Of a stretch of 64,000 bases of DNA, positions 10,437 to 22,685 are shown one piece after another (positions within the stretch are counted from its first letter, which is position 1; every line of letters starts with the position of its first letter). The stretch comes from Toxonevra muliebris (Eukaryota; Arthropoda; Insecta; Diptera; Pallopteridae): the NCBI GenBank assembly GCA_963691655.1, contig OY829329.1:60153408-60217407 (forward strand). The letters are read 5' to 3'. The notes below the pieces were generated by a model. That model did no database searches. It was given only the letters and a program-made list of their open reading frames with translations, and was not told the DNA's origin. A program made the translations under genes and the position numbers.

Positions 10437-11919
10437 GTGCATTTGCTTGAACATGAGATTGTAAAATCAAATGATTGAGTGCATCACGATATATAGAATG
10501 CTCATGTAATGGCATGCCCATATATTGTTTCGGAAGTATTTCCAACTTATAGCCCAAGTAAAAAAGTGAATGTTGATGATGTAATTGTTGTTGTTTAAAA
10601 ACTTTCCACATTAAATTACTAACAACATATGCATAACTTGTATTCAGTGAGTTACGTAATTTGGAATAATGGTATAAATATCTTTGTATTTCATCCAAAA
10701 CTTCGGATCACTCAATACTTTTACATATGAATGATAACCTGTATGACTGGCGGCAACTCTCAGCGATGATTTTAATAGTCCATCAAATGTATTGATATAT
10801 TTTCCTTTGGGTGCGCTGGTAAAATAAGATTGCAGGTATGCGGTAAATGTTGTATTCACAAATATGCCAACAATGAATATTAAAACGAATAAATATTTAC
10901 GAAGTAGTGAAATTCTGTTTGCCTGGACATATATACTTTGGCCCAGTATCCCACGTAGCGTGGATATCATTAATGTATATGTATATATTTGACAAAATTT
11001 ACCACTTTTCTGCCAGTAAAGTGCGTCAAAAGTGAGTAAAGTGGAAAAGATTAGCAATAGCATAATGACAATGTAAGTAAATAATGAATTGTATAAGAGT
11101 GGAAATACTTGTTGCATAGTTAAAGGCGCTGGTATAGGCAAAACTAAGCGGAGCTTTAATCGTTCAACAATTGTAGAGGTTTTATGTAGATCGTTGTTAG
11201 GATTTGCAAGGCACATTGGCATATCGAGTGTACCTTTGCGGCTTAACTCCTGCACTACCTTAAAGAGAAATTTTAAATCTGAATTTACAAATGGAAATGG
11301 ATACACAAGCTTGGCATTATGTTTTTTAGCAAATGCTTTCACTATTTCTGCTACGTTTCCAATAATATGAAGTTTGCGATCGGCATCAGTGTATGCTATA
11401 GAACCTGGTTCATTTCGATCGGGCATTGTGCGTATTTCAGCGCTGTGCATATCGGACAAACGATTTGGAAAACACTTTTCAAGTAGACTTTTTGTTTCCA
11501 ATTTGAATACGGGAAATTGTGTATAGGTATAGTAGTAAGTTCCGGTTTTGGTATGAAAATCCTTGAAAATACTGATGACATTAAGCAAATAATTGTGTTG
11601 ACAATAGCTAAATAATTTGTGCAACTGTTTTTCATTATATTGTTGATTTCTATTTTTGTAAACCATTTGCCAATAAAATATAATACGTGCATTTGATCTC
11701 ATGCGTCCCAGAAATGTTAACATACTCTTCAGCATATTGAATGTGAATATTTCGGGTATGCAATGCACTATAAGTAGCTCACTACTTTGGTCTTCTGCTT
11801 TTTTTCATATTATTATTAATAGTTTGTAATGACATTACCAGTCCTTCAAATCCCTTTAACACTTCGTCTTTCACACAAGTTTCTTTATCATTTTGGAATA
11901 TTATTAAGGTTTCAAAATA
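10437..11919 (-). pseudogene. Divergent ionotropic receptor (IR), frameshifted and truncated
   Basis: The longest open stretch (11768-10644) encodes the ligand-gated channel core of an insect IR, a chemosensory membrane protein. The S1 ligand-binding lobe lies at about residues 113-220 (RTMPDRNEPGS; IVKAFAKKHNAKL). A first membrane helix lies at 225-250, a pore loop near 262-285, and a second helix at 291-313 (TTFTAYLQSYF). S2 starts after that. Upstream, FETLIIFQND to INNN continues in another frame, joined across a 7-base A run (11799-11805). Downstream, NSLNTSYAYVV and the region to 10437 lie in a third frame, joined near 10697 at a short T run. Both breaks look like single-base indels. 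The last membrane helix is missing where GC-rich DNA begins. A possible acceptor (CAG) precedes 11919. Sequencing error in homopolymers is an alternative to true decay. Confidence 0.8.
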
Positions 11920-12603
11920 TTTTTCTGATCAATATTAGAAAATTATTCTGATTCTTAGCAATACTTGCTACTATAAAAATTTTTATTAACAGCAGTTGTA
12001 ATTTAATAGCAATATTTTTTTTGCGACTTGCAAACGTTTTCAGTTTAAGTTTTTCAAATTTATCTTTAGTTTTTGCTATTTTTTCAGTGCAATCGTCCAC
12101 AATACAATGTCTTACAAAATAAAACTAAATTATTTTATAAAAAAAAAAAATTTACAGTTTTGTTGCCGTTTTTGTTTTATAGATCAATAATTGCATTATC
12201 TTGATAATTTATTAAAATTATAGTTTCTTCATTTAATAATCCATGGTATTACGTGATTAGGATCTTAACTTTTAAGTGATGAAACTATATTTTAAATAAG
12301 GAAATTAATTCATTTTAGTAGTACACTGTACAAGATATAGATTCTTTGGAAAGTATATCCTCGATAACTTGTCCGATTGCTTTGCAGTCAGTCTAAAGAA
12401 TTTGCTATGATACCTAAACTCCATGGGGTGGGTTTAGTAAGAGCGCAACATTAATTCTAGCCCGGTGAGGAAGTGGTTGCAAAACGGCGCTATAGCGGTA
12501 GCTGTGTTTCCTATGAGTCAGCCACCTTAACCAACAAACCAGCCAGTAGTACACTTAGTATTTTCATAAATATTAATGAAACTTTGAAGTCAATGATGAT
12601 GTT
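11920..12603. other. Non-coding; possible IR upstream exon or intron
   Basis: A minus-strand open stretch (about 12100-11912) is Lys-rich with a hydrophobic patch and could hold a receptor signal peptide, but I cannot join it convincingly. The segment 12365-12540 is locally GC-richer and looks like an unidentified old repeat. Confidence 0.35.
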
Positions 12604-12701
12604 TATATATAACTTCAAATAACGAAATTTACATGAACTTAAGTCATGACTTTGAAAAATAACCTCTAGATTTAATTTTCATAGTCTCCTAAAAAACTAT
12701 C
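12604..12701 (+). repeat. 98-bp direct repeat, copy 1
   Basis: This segment recurs exactly 470 bases downstream (13074-13171) with about half a dozen substitutions and no indel. Shared blocks include AACTTCAAATAACGAAATT and TTTTCATAGTCTCCTAAAA. No coding potential. Confidence 0.85.
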
Positions 12702-13073
12702 ATGAACTGATCGAATGGGGACCTAAAATCATTTTCTCACAAATACACACACTCTCTCATGTACTAGACTTTCAAATAACGAAGTGTTATGCAGACTAGC
12801 TACAATGGGAAAAAAACAACAGCATAAGTGTATAGAACGGTAGTGGTAGTTTATTTCAATATTTCTATTCAGTGAAGATATTTGGAATCAAATCCGTAAT
12901 TCTGGGTTATGATTTCAAATATTAGTAGCTTATGTAGGATATTGAAAGATTACGAACTATCACTAAGATTACTGATGAGGAATTGTGGCGGATTCCGAAA
13001 CGGCTGTCTGATTTGCCCGTCTCTATATACATTGTTGTTGTGATGACTACATTTGTTCATTAACCTGTTTATG

Positions 13074-13171
13074 TATATATAACTTCAAATAACGAAATTC
13101 ACATGAACCAAAGTCATGACTTTCAAAATTAACCTCTAGATTTAATTTTCATAGTCTCCTAAAAAACTATC
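13074..13171 (+). repeat. 98-bp direct repeat, copy 2
   Basis: This is the second copy of the segment at 12604-12701. The 370 bases between the copies show no coding frame. It may be a local duplication or the remnant of an element with direct terminal repeats. Confidence 0.85.
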
Positions 13172-13537
13172 GTCAATGATTTTGGTTGAAAAAGTGAATG
13201 TATTCTTTTGGTTTTTTTTGCTATTCGACACAAGCATGAAAGTATTTGTGCTTAAAAATCATTTTTGCGCTTAAAATTGGCAACAGATATTTTCAACCCT
13301 AAGCGGGTATCAAATACAATTCTCAATCAATAAAACTGCTGAATATTCCTACACCTTTTAACGCTTCGTGAGTTAAGAAATATGTTATAAAAAAAATCTG
13401 TTCGGGGTCCTTAATCACTCTGTATATGAAAAGATTACGTATAATGAAATGCGAATAATTTCTAAAATTTAATTTATAAACATTCAACTTTTAAATTTCA
13501 TGAAGATCTCCGCAATGGAAATGATAAAAACAAAATA

Positions 13538-14711
13538 AAGTGTGTTTTTTTTTTTTTAGAAGTGTGGTTTTCAAGAAGAAATAAAACGCATATAATTTAA
13601 TGCTGTGGCCAAGAATTTATTTTTATTATAAAGATAAGGGTTTGCCATTATGTTTTAAAAATGATTTCGGGCAAGTGGCCGCCGCGGCTGGCTCGAATAA
13701 ATTCCAGCCGATTTGCAGCCATTGAGGACTTATGTCAGTAATAACGTGCCGAATATTCTCTTCCAAGTCGTCAATTGTCTCGGGCTTATGTGCGTAGACA
13801 AGCGACTTCACATAACCCCACAAAACATAGTCCAGCGGTGTTAAATCGCACGATCTTGGAGGCCACGCCACAGGCCCATGTCGCGAGATGATGCGCTCAC
13901 CAAAAGTTTCCTTCAATGTTGGAACCAAAGGTCGTCCACATCTATAGCGTTCCCCATTGACTATAACATTATGGCCGGCTTCATCTTTGATGAAATATGG
14001 ACCAATGATTCCCTCTGCCCATAGAGCACACCAAACAGTGACTTTTTGAGGATGTAACGACGTCTGAACAATGGTGGATTATCATCACTCCAAATTCGAC
14101 AATTTTGCTTATTAACGTACCCATTCAACCAAAAGTGAGCTTCATCGCTGAACAAAACTTTCCTGTGAAAATCGGGATCGGTGGCCATCTCGTTTTGGGC
14201 CCATTCAACGAACGTGCGACGCGCTTAATGGCCGTTTGGCTTCAATTCTTCCACGAGTTTTGTAAGCCCGCAAACCAAGATCCTTCCACAAAATCTTCCA
14301 TAAAGTGGATGGGCACAGCTCTAATTGTTGCGCGCAATGGCGGATGGACTTGTTCGGGTCTTCTTCGATACTCTGCTCCACAGCAGCAATAGCGTCTTTG
14401 GTACGCTCTGTACGGCGTGTCTGAGGATGCGCATTATTCACTAGAGTAAACGTGATGCGAAACCGATCCATGGTTACTCGAATTACCGACTCTGTTGGGT
14501 GATTATGTCGACCGAATATTGGACGCAGCGATGCGTCGCGCGAACCGAACCATTATTTTGGTAATAAATTTGCACGATTTGCAAACGTTGTTCAACGTTG
14601 TATGAAATGACAAACCAAACTGAGCATAAATCAAGTGACAGCTGTCAAAAAGACCAACTTCGAATAAAGTATTGCCAGTTTGAAAACCACACTTCTAAAA
14701 AAAACACCCTT
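13538..14711 (-). mobile_element. IS630/Tc1/mariner element with both ends, internally deleted
   Basis: Terminal inverted repeats of about 32-38 bp are flanked by TA on both sides (13536-13537 and 14712-14713). The outer end reads AAGTGTG or AAGGGTG, then a T run (13 on the left, 8 on the right), then AGAAGTGTGGTTTTCAA. The 1174-bp body carries one transposase relic on the minus strand. The TIRs are well preserved, so the insertion is not very old. Confidence 0.9.
13626..14471 (-). pseudogene. Mariner-like transposase lacking its second catalytic Asp
   Basis: From ATG at 14471 the frame encodes MDRFRITFTL and a helix-turn-helix region (RHCAQQLELCPSTLWKIL). A one-base shift near 14212 leads into FVEWAQNEMATDPDF and VLFSDEAHFWLNG, the first catalytic Asp. 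The last acid is in RSCDLTPLDYVLWGYVKS, and the protein ends near 13626. Between GHNVIVNGERYR and TLKETFGERI the family normally has the block holding the second Asp (the QQDGATCH-like motif). Here it is absent, so a deletion has removed it. The element can only have moved with help from another transposase. Confidence 0.88.
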
Positions 14712-17154
14712 TAGTATTCCCATGTGAACCTTTCGTGTACGTAGAGGGAGCTTCTAAAAGTGCCTTAGTCTGACTTAGTGAAAACCTAATTAGCTCTAAG
14801 AGCAACTCGCTTTATTTTCTTTCTTCTCGCCTGGGTGATGATATCAGATTAGTCTATGGTCACTTTGGACGATCGGCTTCCAACTTTAGCCGCTTGTTTG
14901 AGTTAAACCATCTATAGCCATGACAAAATTTGCATACCGAATGCTAAAAGTGTATCGATTGATGGAGACACTCAGTACAGTTCGCCTGGCATAGACTTAG
15001 TTTATTTTCTATTTTTACGTCGCATCACTTGATGGACAGTAAATTTTTTCCAAAGCGTCTCCCGTTAAGCAGTTTACAGACGTGATGCAAAACATATTGC
15101 ATGCTATAAGAGAAACTATCATCGCACTCTGCTCTAGAATGCTATGACTGAGATATTTTTCCGATAAGAAGGAGAAAAAGTTTTATTTTAGGGATTTCTT
15201 CTTGCATTGATATGGGCTACGATTTGAGAAAGTGAAGACAGAGCTCGTATAAAAGTTTCTGCACCGCTGGGAACTACACACGTGAATAATAATGAAATTT
15301 TCTATGATTCATGATATTTCTTAAAATAATTACTAAATTTGTAGATCTCGCGTCAACTTCAATAATATTTTATTTACAAGATTAAAATTCACTAAATTAA
15401 TGATGAAGTATTTATGTATGCACTTAAACTGAATTTGATTTCATTACAATGAGTGCTCGAATGAAGTTTCGTATTCAATTTAAGGTCACAAATACAACAA
15501 GAACAGCAGCATGAAAAAAAAAACACAAAAGTAAATCAACTTACAAGAAAGACACATAGATATTTATATGTACATATATGTTTATATATACTTAAAAATT
15601 TCAGCAGCCATTAAATTTTGTCCTCGTATGCTTCTTCAGACTTAAGCAACAGCGCCATGATGTTAATGCCGTTTGGTAACAACAAAATGGCAACATCAGC
15701 AACAACGAGCACGAAAACGACAAGGAGAGAGAGAAAAAAGCCACATTTTCAATTAAATATAATTAAGTGCATGTCAATAATTACATTTTAGCCATTAAAA
15801 AGTCATTTAAGTGCTTTATTGCATATATTTTGTATTTATTTATTTTTTTTTTTATTTTTTACTTTCCCACCAACATCAAGAGTACAAACACATTAAATGT
15901 TTCATATAAATTGTAGGTACATATGTTTGTGTTTGTGTTGGTTTTATAGTAATATTATGTTGTTATACGCTTTGGCAATTATACACGCTCACTCACACAA
16001 AATTTATCTTGATAAACGATAACATTGTTATATAATATAATGAAAATGCATAAATAATTTTAAATATAAATATATTATTACGTAATTTTATAGCATCAAA
16101 GTATTTATGTATAGCTGGTAGCCAAATTTGATGCTCTCTCGCCTTGCTGCACATCTAATGCGCATCTTTGGAAGTAGATTGGAAGCAGCTTGAGTTCACT
16201 GTCTATAAGCGAACTAAGCAAGTTCAGTCTCGTTTTGTTGGTACAGGCAAATGCAGCCCAATGAATGCATATTTTAGATTGCTTTTGGAAGCAAAAAAGA
16301 TACACATGTAGGTTAAATATATAAAGACATGCGCTTAAATGGTTCCCCAATAATTTTAAACATTTCACTGGTTTTTGGGTTGTTATGAACATATACTTAA
16401 ATATCCTTGTAAACTCACATAATTTTTAATTTTGATTCTTGCAGTTTTTCGTTCTTTTGTTTTTTTTTTCTTGTTTTTTCCTTTTTTTGTGAATTTTCAA
16501 ATTCAATTTATTACTGTGTGTTTTTAATTATGTTTTGTGTGGTGCGTGGCATATAGTTAATGAATTAATGAGAGACACAAAACGAAACGAAATATTAAAC
16601 CCGAATCATGAATCGCAAGTAGCGAGGAACCCTAAGTGTCAACAAGCCTTAAAATATAAAAAAATTTATTATGTGCGTATATAAATAAGCACGGTGATTT
16701 ATTCAGACAATTACTGCAAAAATAAATATTGTTATAAATATTATTTGTGTATTTAGTGTGGCGTGGAAAGCTGTAATTGAAGCGCTACTCGCTGCTACCA
16801 CCTACCAAATATTCTTAATTATTTATGAATATTACACCGATAAATTAAACCTTTTTGTGCTGGAGCGTTAAAATTGAGCGCTTTAAATTGAGGTTAAGCT
16901 TATTATATTTGAGCATACGAAATTGGTATTAAGATGGAAGCTATTTAGGGAATCACTCTGTGTATTACAAATGATATAAGTGACAGTAGTGACTACATAT
17001 GTTTTATAGATAACAAATTACTGTTTAACATCATTCAGCCCCTATCCAGTAAAAGTTGCATCAGGCTAAAGTTATGCCAAATGCTTCTCTCTGTGAAAGT
17101 TCTAAGCAATCTTCACGAAATTTTTATATCTAATTGGAAATTCAAACTCGTTCA
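14712..17154. other. AT-rich non-coding DNA
   Basis: No coding exon or RNA gene is supported. There are T-rich and CA-type runs (15830-15865, 16455-16490). The open frame near 16105-16392 has no gene-like features. Confidence 0.5.
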
Positions 17155-18003
17155 GATGGAGTTACAGGAGCAGAGAGGAGAGAGAGAGGTAAAAAGGACT
17201 AAAGAGGCTAGAGATAGTAAAGATGAGGGGGAGTTAGAGTGAAGGGGAAAATTTAGGAGGAGAGATAGGCAGAAGGAGAAATTAAGTATGAAGAAGAGGG
17301 ATGAACCAGGAGAGGAAAAAAGAGAGAGATAAATGAGAGTTTGAATTTCTCAATGATAGTAGGCAATAAGATGAGAAATAAGGAAAATAAGGCAGAGAGA
17401 AATAAAGACAAGGGGAGAGCGAGAGAAAAAGGAATGATAAAGAAGGCAGAATAAGGGGATTGAGAGAAGGGTGGGGATGTTAGTAGTAGTTTTGAGTTAG
17501 TAGAGGTGAAAAGAGGATGAAAGGGAAAGAAAGAAATGTGAGCGAAAGTGGGAGACAGCAGAGTGAGTGGAAAGAAAATTCTGAGAAGGGGAAGTGAGAA
17601 AAAAGGGAATTGTGTAAAGGGGAAAGCGAATGAAGGGGTGAGTGACTGCGATGAGTGAAAAGAAGAGTGAATGAAGGGCAAATTGAGTGAATAATAGTAG
17701 AAAAGTAAGCAAGAAGAAGACTGAGCCAGAAATAAAGCGAATAAAAGAAAGAGTGAGTCAAGAAAGAACTCAGAGAAAGTGGGAAAGAGTCGAAGAGAAA
17801 AGGAGTTAAAAAAAGAGAGAAAGAAGTGAAAAGAAAAGAGGGCGAAAGGAAGAAAAAATGGTAAAAAGAGAGTAAGAGAAGAAGAGAAAAGGGAGAAGGT
17901 AGCGAAAGTGGAAGAACGGTTTAGATAACGAGATGAAAAGGAATAATAAAAAGATTCGGAGAAAAGAGAGAGACTAGAGAAATAGAAACGATGGCAAGAA
18001 GAG
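17155..18003. repeat. Polypurine (GA-rich) tract
   Basis: About 850 bases of nearly pure G and A on the plus strand, with irregular GAGA, AAAG and GGAG words. Minus-strand open frames of 70-140 codons inside it are Ser/Phe/Leu-rich artefacts. Confidence 0.85.
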
Positions 18004-18263
18004 CTAGTTGAATCATACGTAGATATGTTTGCATTCTTTTCATTTGCTTAATTTTGATAAATTAAATTTGACTTTCAAATTTTTATCGGAATATTTTCAA
18101 CCACTAGTGGATCCAAGGGGAAATATTTTTTTATCTCTTTTGGTTCTTCCCCTCTTTTTCTTCTGATTTAAGTCCTAATATCACCTCCTTCCCTATCACC
18201 CTCCTTTCCCTCTTTCTGAATCACTGCATTTAATAATGTTGTTCAAATCTCAGCTTCTTTAGA

Positions 18264-18578
18264 TGACCTCGATAGTCTAGTGAGTAGTGCTCTAGACTTT
18301 CTTCCAGGAGGTTCAAGTTCGATTCCCGTCTTCGTCTGGTGGTTAATTTTCATAACTTTCTTATATTCACCATCAATATGAAGTGTATGAGAATTATAAG
18401 ATAGTGTACAAGTACACACATTGATTGGTAATGGCAAAACCACCAAGCCGATAAAGAATTGCCACACCGCCGTTCGGAATCGGCGTTAAACTGTAGGTCC
18501 AACTATGTGGTATCACAATGGGCCGTTCAGGCTTAAGTCTCTCGACAGCCACTCCAACCTAAACTAACCTAGGGTTAA
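18264..18578 (+). mobile_element. tRNA-derived SINE with a LINE-like 3' tail
   Basis: The head looks like a tRNA gene. A near-A box (TAGTCTAGTGA) is at 18273 and a B box (AGTTCGATTCC) at 18316. They are 43 bases apart start to start, the spacing found in tRNA genes. A body of about 170 bases unrelated to tRNA follows. The last 70 bases from 18507 (GTGGTATCACAATGGGCCGT) align with the 3' tail of the RNase H LINE at 8621, and both end in AACCTAA-type repeats. This arrangement is the known SINE design in which the tail is borrowed from a partner LINE that supplies reverse transcriptase. No target duplication was found. Minus-strand open frames here are artefacts. Confidence 0.8.
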
Positions 18579-20174
18579 TTGTAACAACAAAACAAATCAG
18601 TTGCACTGCATAGCAACAGCAACAGTTAATCACGTCATCGTAATAATTTAATCTTTTTTATCATATCTTCGTCGTCATCGCCTTACTCTTCACTCTTATA
18701 ATCGCTCATTTTCTTACCACTATCGTTTGTTGGTTTTGTGACAAACCCACACTTTAATTAACGTTCGTCAGCACAGTACATCGCATGATTGCTATTTTTG
18801 CAGAACTCAGGGGTTCAGTCTTACTCAACAGGTACACTACACATGTTCACATGCACAACTATATACAGTCTATCTTAATTTTCAATAAAAACTTGAATTA
18901 ATAAAACTATCGGTTTTACATTGCCATTTTTTCTACATCGCCAACATTTGAAAAGGCCCAAATCTTCACAAATGTTTTCAATTAATTCATAATTTAGGAA
19001 TATGTGACAAAATTCTAATCTCACTCAACCCTGATTTTTCTTTCACACACTCTTCTTTTACTATAAAAATATATAAATAAATGTTGACACTGTTTTTTTT
19101 AATTCTATCAATTAACAAATTTACACCAAAACTAACTTCTTTCTACGTGAAATATTTAATACTACTTTTATTCTACTGTATCTATTACTATAATTATTCA
19201 AATTGACACAGACTAAGAATTTTCTTATACAATAAATTCCAAGTCTCAATTGACTTAAGTTACTTTTCGCAGTTCTTAACTTAACTTATGACTACAAAAA
19301 ACTCATCCCAGATACTTTTATGTTGATTATAAAGTCCCAAGATACTCCCTGGCAATGTGACATTGACATTTGTTTGCAAAATACTTCAAGAGAATGAAAT
19401 TACATTTTTATGCAAACTTTATTTATAAATATATAAAAACTCTTCTCTCTTTGGAAATGGGAAACATTTAAATGTTAACTTTCCTTTTTCTTTTCATTTA
19501 TTTTTTGCCTTAAAAGAATTTTTAAACAAATAATATGCAAGCAGCAGTATTTTTTTTTAATATGTACGAGTATATGCGTAAGTATTTGTAAATATCAAGT
19601 TTTTGTGTGTTTATATTTGTTTAAACAAAAAAAAAAAAAAAGTAAAGAGAGCTGAAAAAATATTTAACATAAATAATCAAAATATTATTAAAATAAAATT
19701 AAGTTAAAAAAAAGACAGAAAAAAAAACCGAATAAATGTTCAAATATTTATATAAGTACTTGAAGAACTTTTTAAGTACATACGCATGCATACACAGACA
19801 TACATATTGAGAGAACTCACTGAAAAAGTAAATATTTACACATACACACAGATACAAAAAATTACAACAACGACCGCTGTATGTGTATGTACCTATACAC
19901 ACATGTTAAATTTCATATTTTATCAATATATTTTATATATTTTTTTATTTGGAACGCTACAATTGATCCGATTCTGGATTTTTATATATGTAAGCATCCA
20001 AAAATGCCTTCATCACTGTGATGGATATTCTGTATTAAAACTCAATTCAATGGATCTGCTTTCATTAATTTTATACTCACATTAATCAATATTACGAACA
20101 AATTCTTTTAATTCTTTAGTGCATTAATTATATTGATGAAATTGTACAGAAATCAAATGATTCGTGGTAATTTA
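18579..20174. other. AT-rich non-coding DNA
   Basis: No gene is supported. There are A and T runs (19626-19642) and CATA/CA runs near 19780-19900. Confidence 0.5.
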
Positions 20175-21435
20175 ATGGGAGCATGAATGTATAAACTCGT
20201 ATTTTTTTTGTTTTTGTAATTTGGACATTTATTGTGAAAAAGTGATTATAAATTTATTCTTTAAAGTATTGTCCATCGTTAGCCACAACCTTTTCCCATC
20301 TTTCTGGTAGCATACGGATTCCGCGTCGAAAGAACTCCTCATTTTTTGAGGCTATCCACGAATCGACCCATTTTTTGAGTTCTTCGAAAGAACGGAAGTG
20401 CGGGCCTGTTCAGCCAGGCCATGTATCATCGATCGGAACAAGTGGTAATCAGAAGGAGCAATGTCTCGAGAATACGGCGGATGGGGTAGCACTTCCCATT
20501 TCAGCGTTTCCAAGTATGTTTTTACTTGCCTTGCAACATGCGGCCGAGCATTGTCGTGCTGAAGAAAACTTCGTCGTGTCTATTCTCATATTCTGGCCTC
20601 TTATCTTTTAATGCTCAAACGCATCAATTGTAGTTGGTTGCGGTCGCCAGTGATCGTTTCATTCGGTTCGACACCTTTCATATCCCACCAAATACACAGC
20701 ATTAGCTTGGATCCATGGATTTTCGGCTTTGCCGTTGATGTTGATGCATGTCCGGGCGGTCCCCATGATTTTTTACGCTTTGGGTTATCGTAACGTATCC
20801 ACTTTTCATCGCCAGTCACAATACGATGCAGAAAACCCTTTCTTTTCTGTCGTTCAATCAGCAGTTCACATGTGAAAAATCGTCGTTCGACGTCTCTCGG
20901 CTTCAATTCGTACGGCACCCAATTTCCTTGCTTTTGAATCATTTCCAATGCTTTAATCGTTTAGAAATGGTTGATTGATCAACTCCTAAAGATTCTGCAA
21001 GTTCTTGTTGCGTTTGACATGAATCTTCTTCGAGTAATGCCTTCAATTATTCAACATTTTCGGGCCGCCTGAACGTTTCCTGTCTTCTACATCAAAATCA
21101 CCACTTTTGAAACGGGCATACCACACCTGACACATTCTAACGTCTATAGCACAGTCAGGATAAGCTTCAGTGAGTAAACGATGTGCTTCAGTTGCGTTTT
21201 TCTTTAAATGGAAGAAGCAAATTAAAACTTCCCGCAAATGTTGTTTTGTTGGCACGAAATTCGACATTTTCACCTATAGTAAAACACTTTTGTAAAATTA
21301 TGAAAATTATTTGACAGATCAATTCTTATAGTATTTTTGGCGCTCTCCGAGATAGAAAAGCTGTCAATGTCAAAAAAATGCCGCGTATGATATGAAGTTA
21401 GTCACAATAACGAATTTATACATTCATACTCCCAA
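20175..21435 (-). mobile_element. mariner element (DD34D) with both terminal repeats
   Basis: The 27-bp inverted ends (GGGAGCATGAATGTATAAAC on the left, GGGAGTATGAATGTATAAAT on the right, read inward) match at about 23 of 27 positions. TA flanks both sides (20173-20174 and 21436-21437). At 1261 bp it has normal full mariner length. The single transposase gene on the minus strand is broken. Confidence 0.92.
20247..21267 (-). pseudogene. mariner transposase with several frameshifts
   Basis: The N-terminus (MSNFVPTKQHLREVLI; RFKSGDFDVEDRKRSG) lies near 21267-21050. EDSCQTQQELAESLGVDQST follows in a second frame, then MIQKQGNWVPYELKPRDVER and IVTGDEKWI with the first Asp. The second Asp is in HDNARPHVAR and the third in YSRDIAPSDYHLF, with 34 residues between them as in mariner. 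The C-terminus (LPERWEKVVANDGQYF) is present after another frameshift near 20395. A few residues are missing after WWDMKG. All catalytic Asp residues remain, but at least three frameshifts and a small deletion inactivate it. Confidence 0.9.
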
Positions 21436-21437
21436 TA

Positions 21438-22685
21438 ATTTAAATTTAAGTAGAATATTCTACCTGGGCAGAGTTGGAACTATAAATGGAGTAATCAAAG
21501 TTCTTAAAGAATTGAAGATTCGATATTGTTAAGTCAAACTCAGGATAGCAATCATGTTATGCTTATACTACTATACCAGTTTTGGGTCTATTTTGTTATA
21601 CTTTTCCATTAAGACATCATTATAAAATATTGCTAGGTACCTACTGTTGTTAGCAAAAACAATGAAAAAGTTACAAACAATTTTTGTTTTTTTTTTTGTT
21701 TTTGTTTTTGATGAACTTTTAAACTTTGTATAGTACTTAGGTATGAAGAGCTGCTATTTTACCGGAAGCAAAACAAAAATTTTGTTTTTTCAAGTCTAAC
21801 AATTTATACGCAGGTACATACTTTAGAAACAGCTGAGAGACAGCATAGCAACTGCTACTCAAGCAGAAAAGCTTAAGCATGTGTGTGTTTCTATGTACGC
21901 AAAGTGACATATGTGCGTATATATGTATTTTATGCATAAAAAGGTAAAATTAAGTTATAATTTATTGAAAAATTGTGTAAAAGTGTGAAAAAGTATAAGT
22001 GTACAAAATTTGCTGAAGGCATATTTAAGTTTCTTTTGGTTGTTACTAACTATTGTAAAAGTAAATTTATGTTAAGTGGAAGTGCTCGTATGCTACAATA
22101 CGCTGTCTCCTTGAATTTAATGTACTCTTAGCGTTAAAATGTTAATTATTGATTAGCAAAAAGTACGGAGGCAAAGGATTAAGAAAAAATTAATACTCTT
22201 TTGTACCTATATACTTATTTCCATGCTTTAAATTCAACGCGTAGCAAAATACTAGCAAAGAAAGTTTTTTTTTACCTGGCAGGCTTTCAACTTTTTTCAA
22301 TTTTTGTTATTACAACAATCCCACATACTCTCACATCCGGTTTCATCTTCCTCAAAAAAAAAAAAATAGCAAGAAGAAAAGCAGAGCTGCATTTTCTGCT
22401 TACATCAAAGTTGGTTAAATGCCAAAGGCAACCAGAGAAAACAATAAACAGTAGATGCAAAAAAGAGCAAATAAAAAATTTGAGGTTTTTCGAAACAAGA
22501 GCGTGTTTAAGGGGGGTTTGTAGAAGCTCCCGACTCACCCTATCAAACAAATAAAAAGGTTTTTTTTTTTTCAATTTCTTTACCATTTGACTCAATGAAT
22601 ATCGTTCATCAAATGTTGATTTATTGAATAGAGGCTTTCTTCCATCGATATGAAAGTGTAAATTAATTTTGCAATCGAAAATACT
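21438..22685. other. AT-rich non-coding DNA
   Basis: No supported gene. T runs occur near 21683-21710. Open frames near 22201-22727 overlap on both strands and have no gene-like codon bias. Confidence 0.5.
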
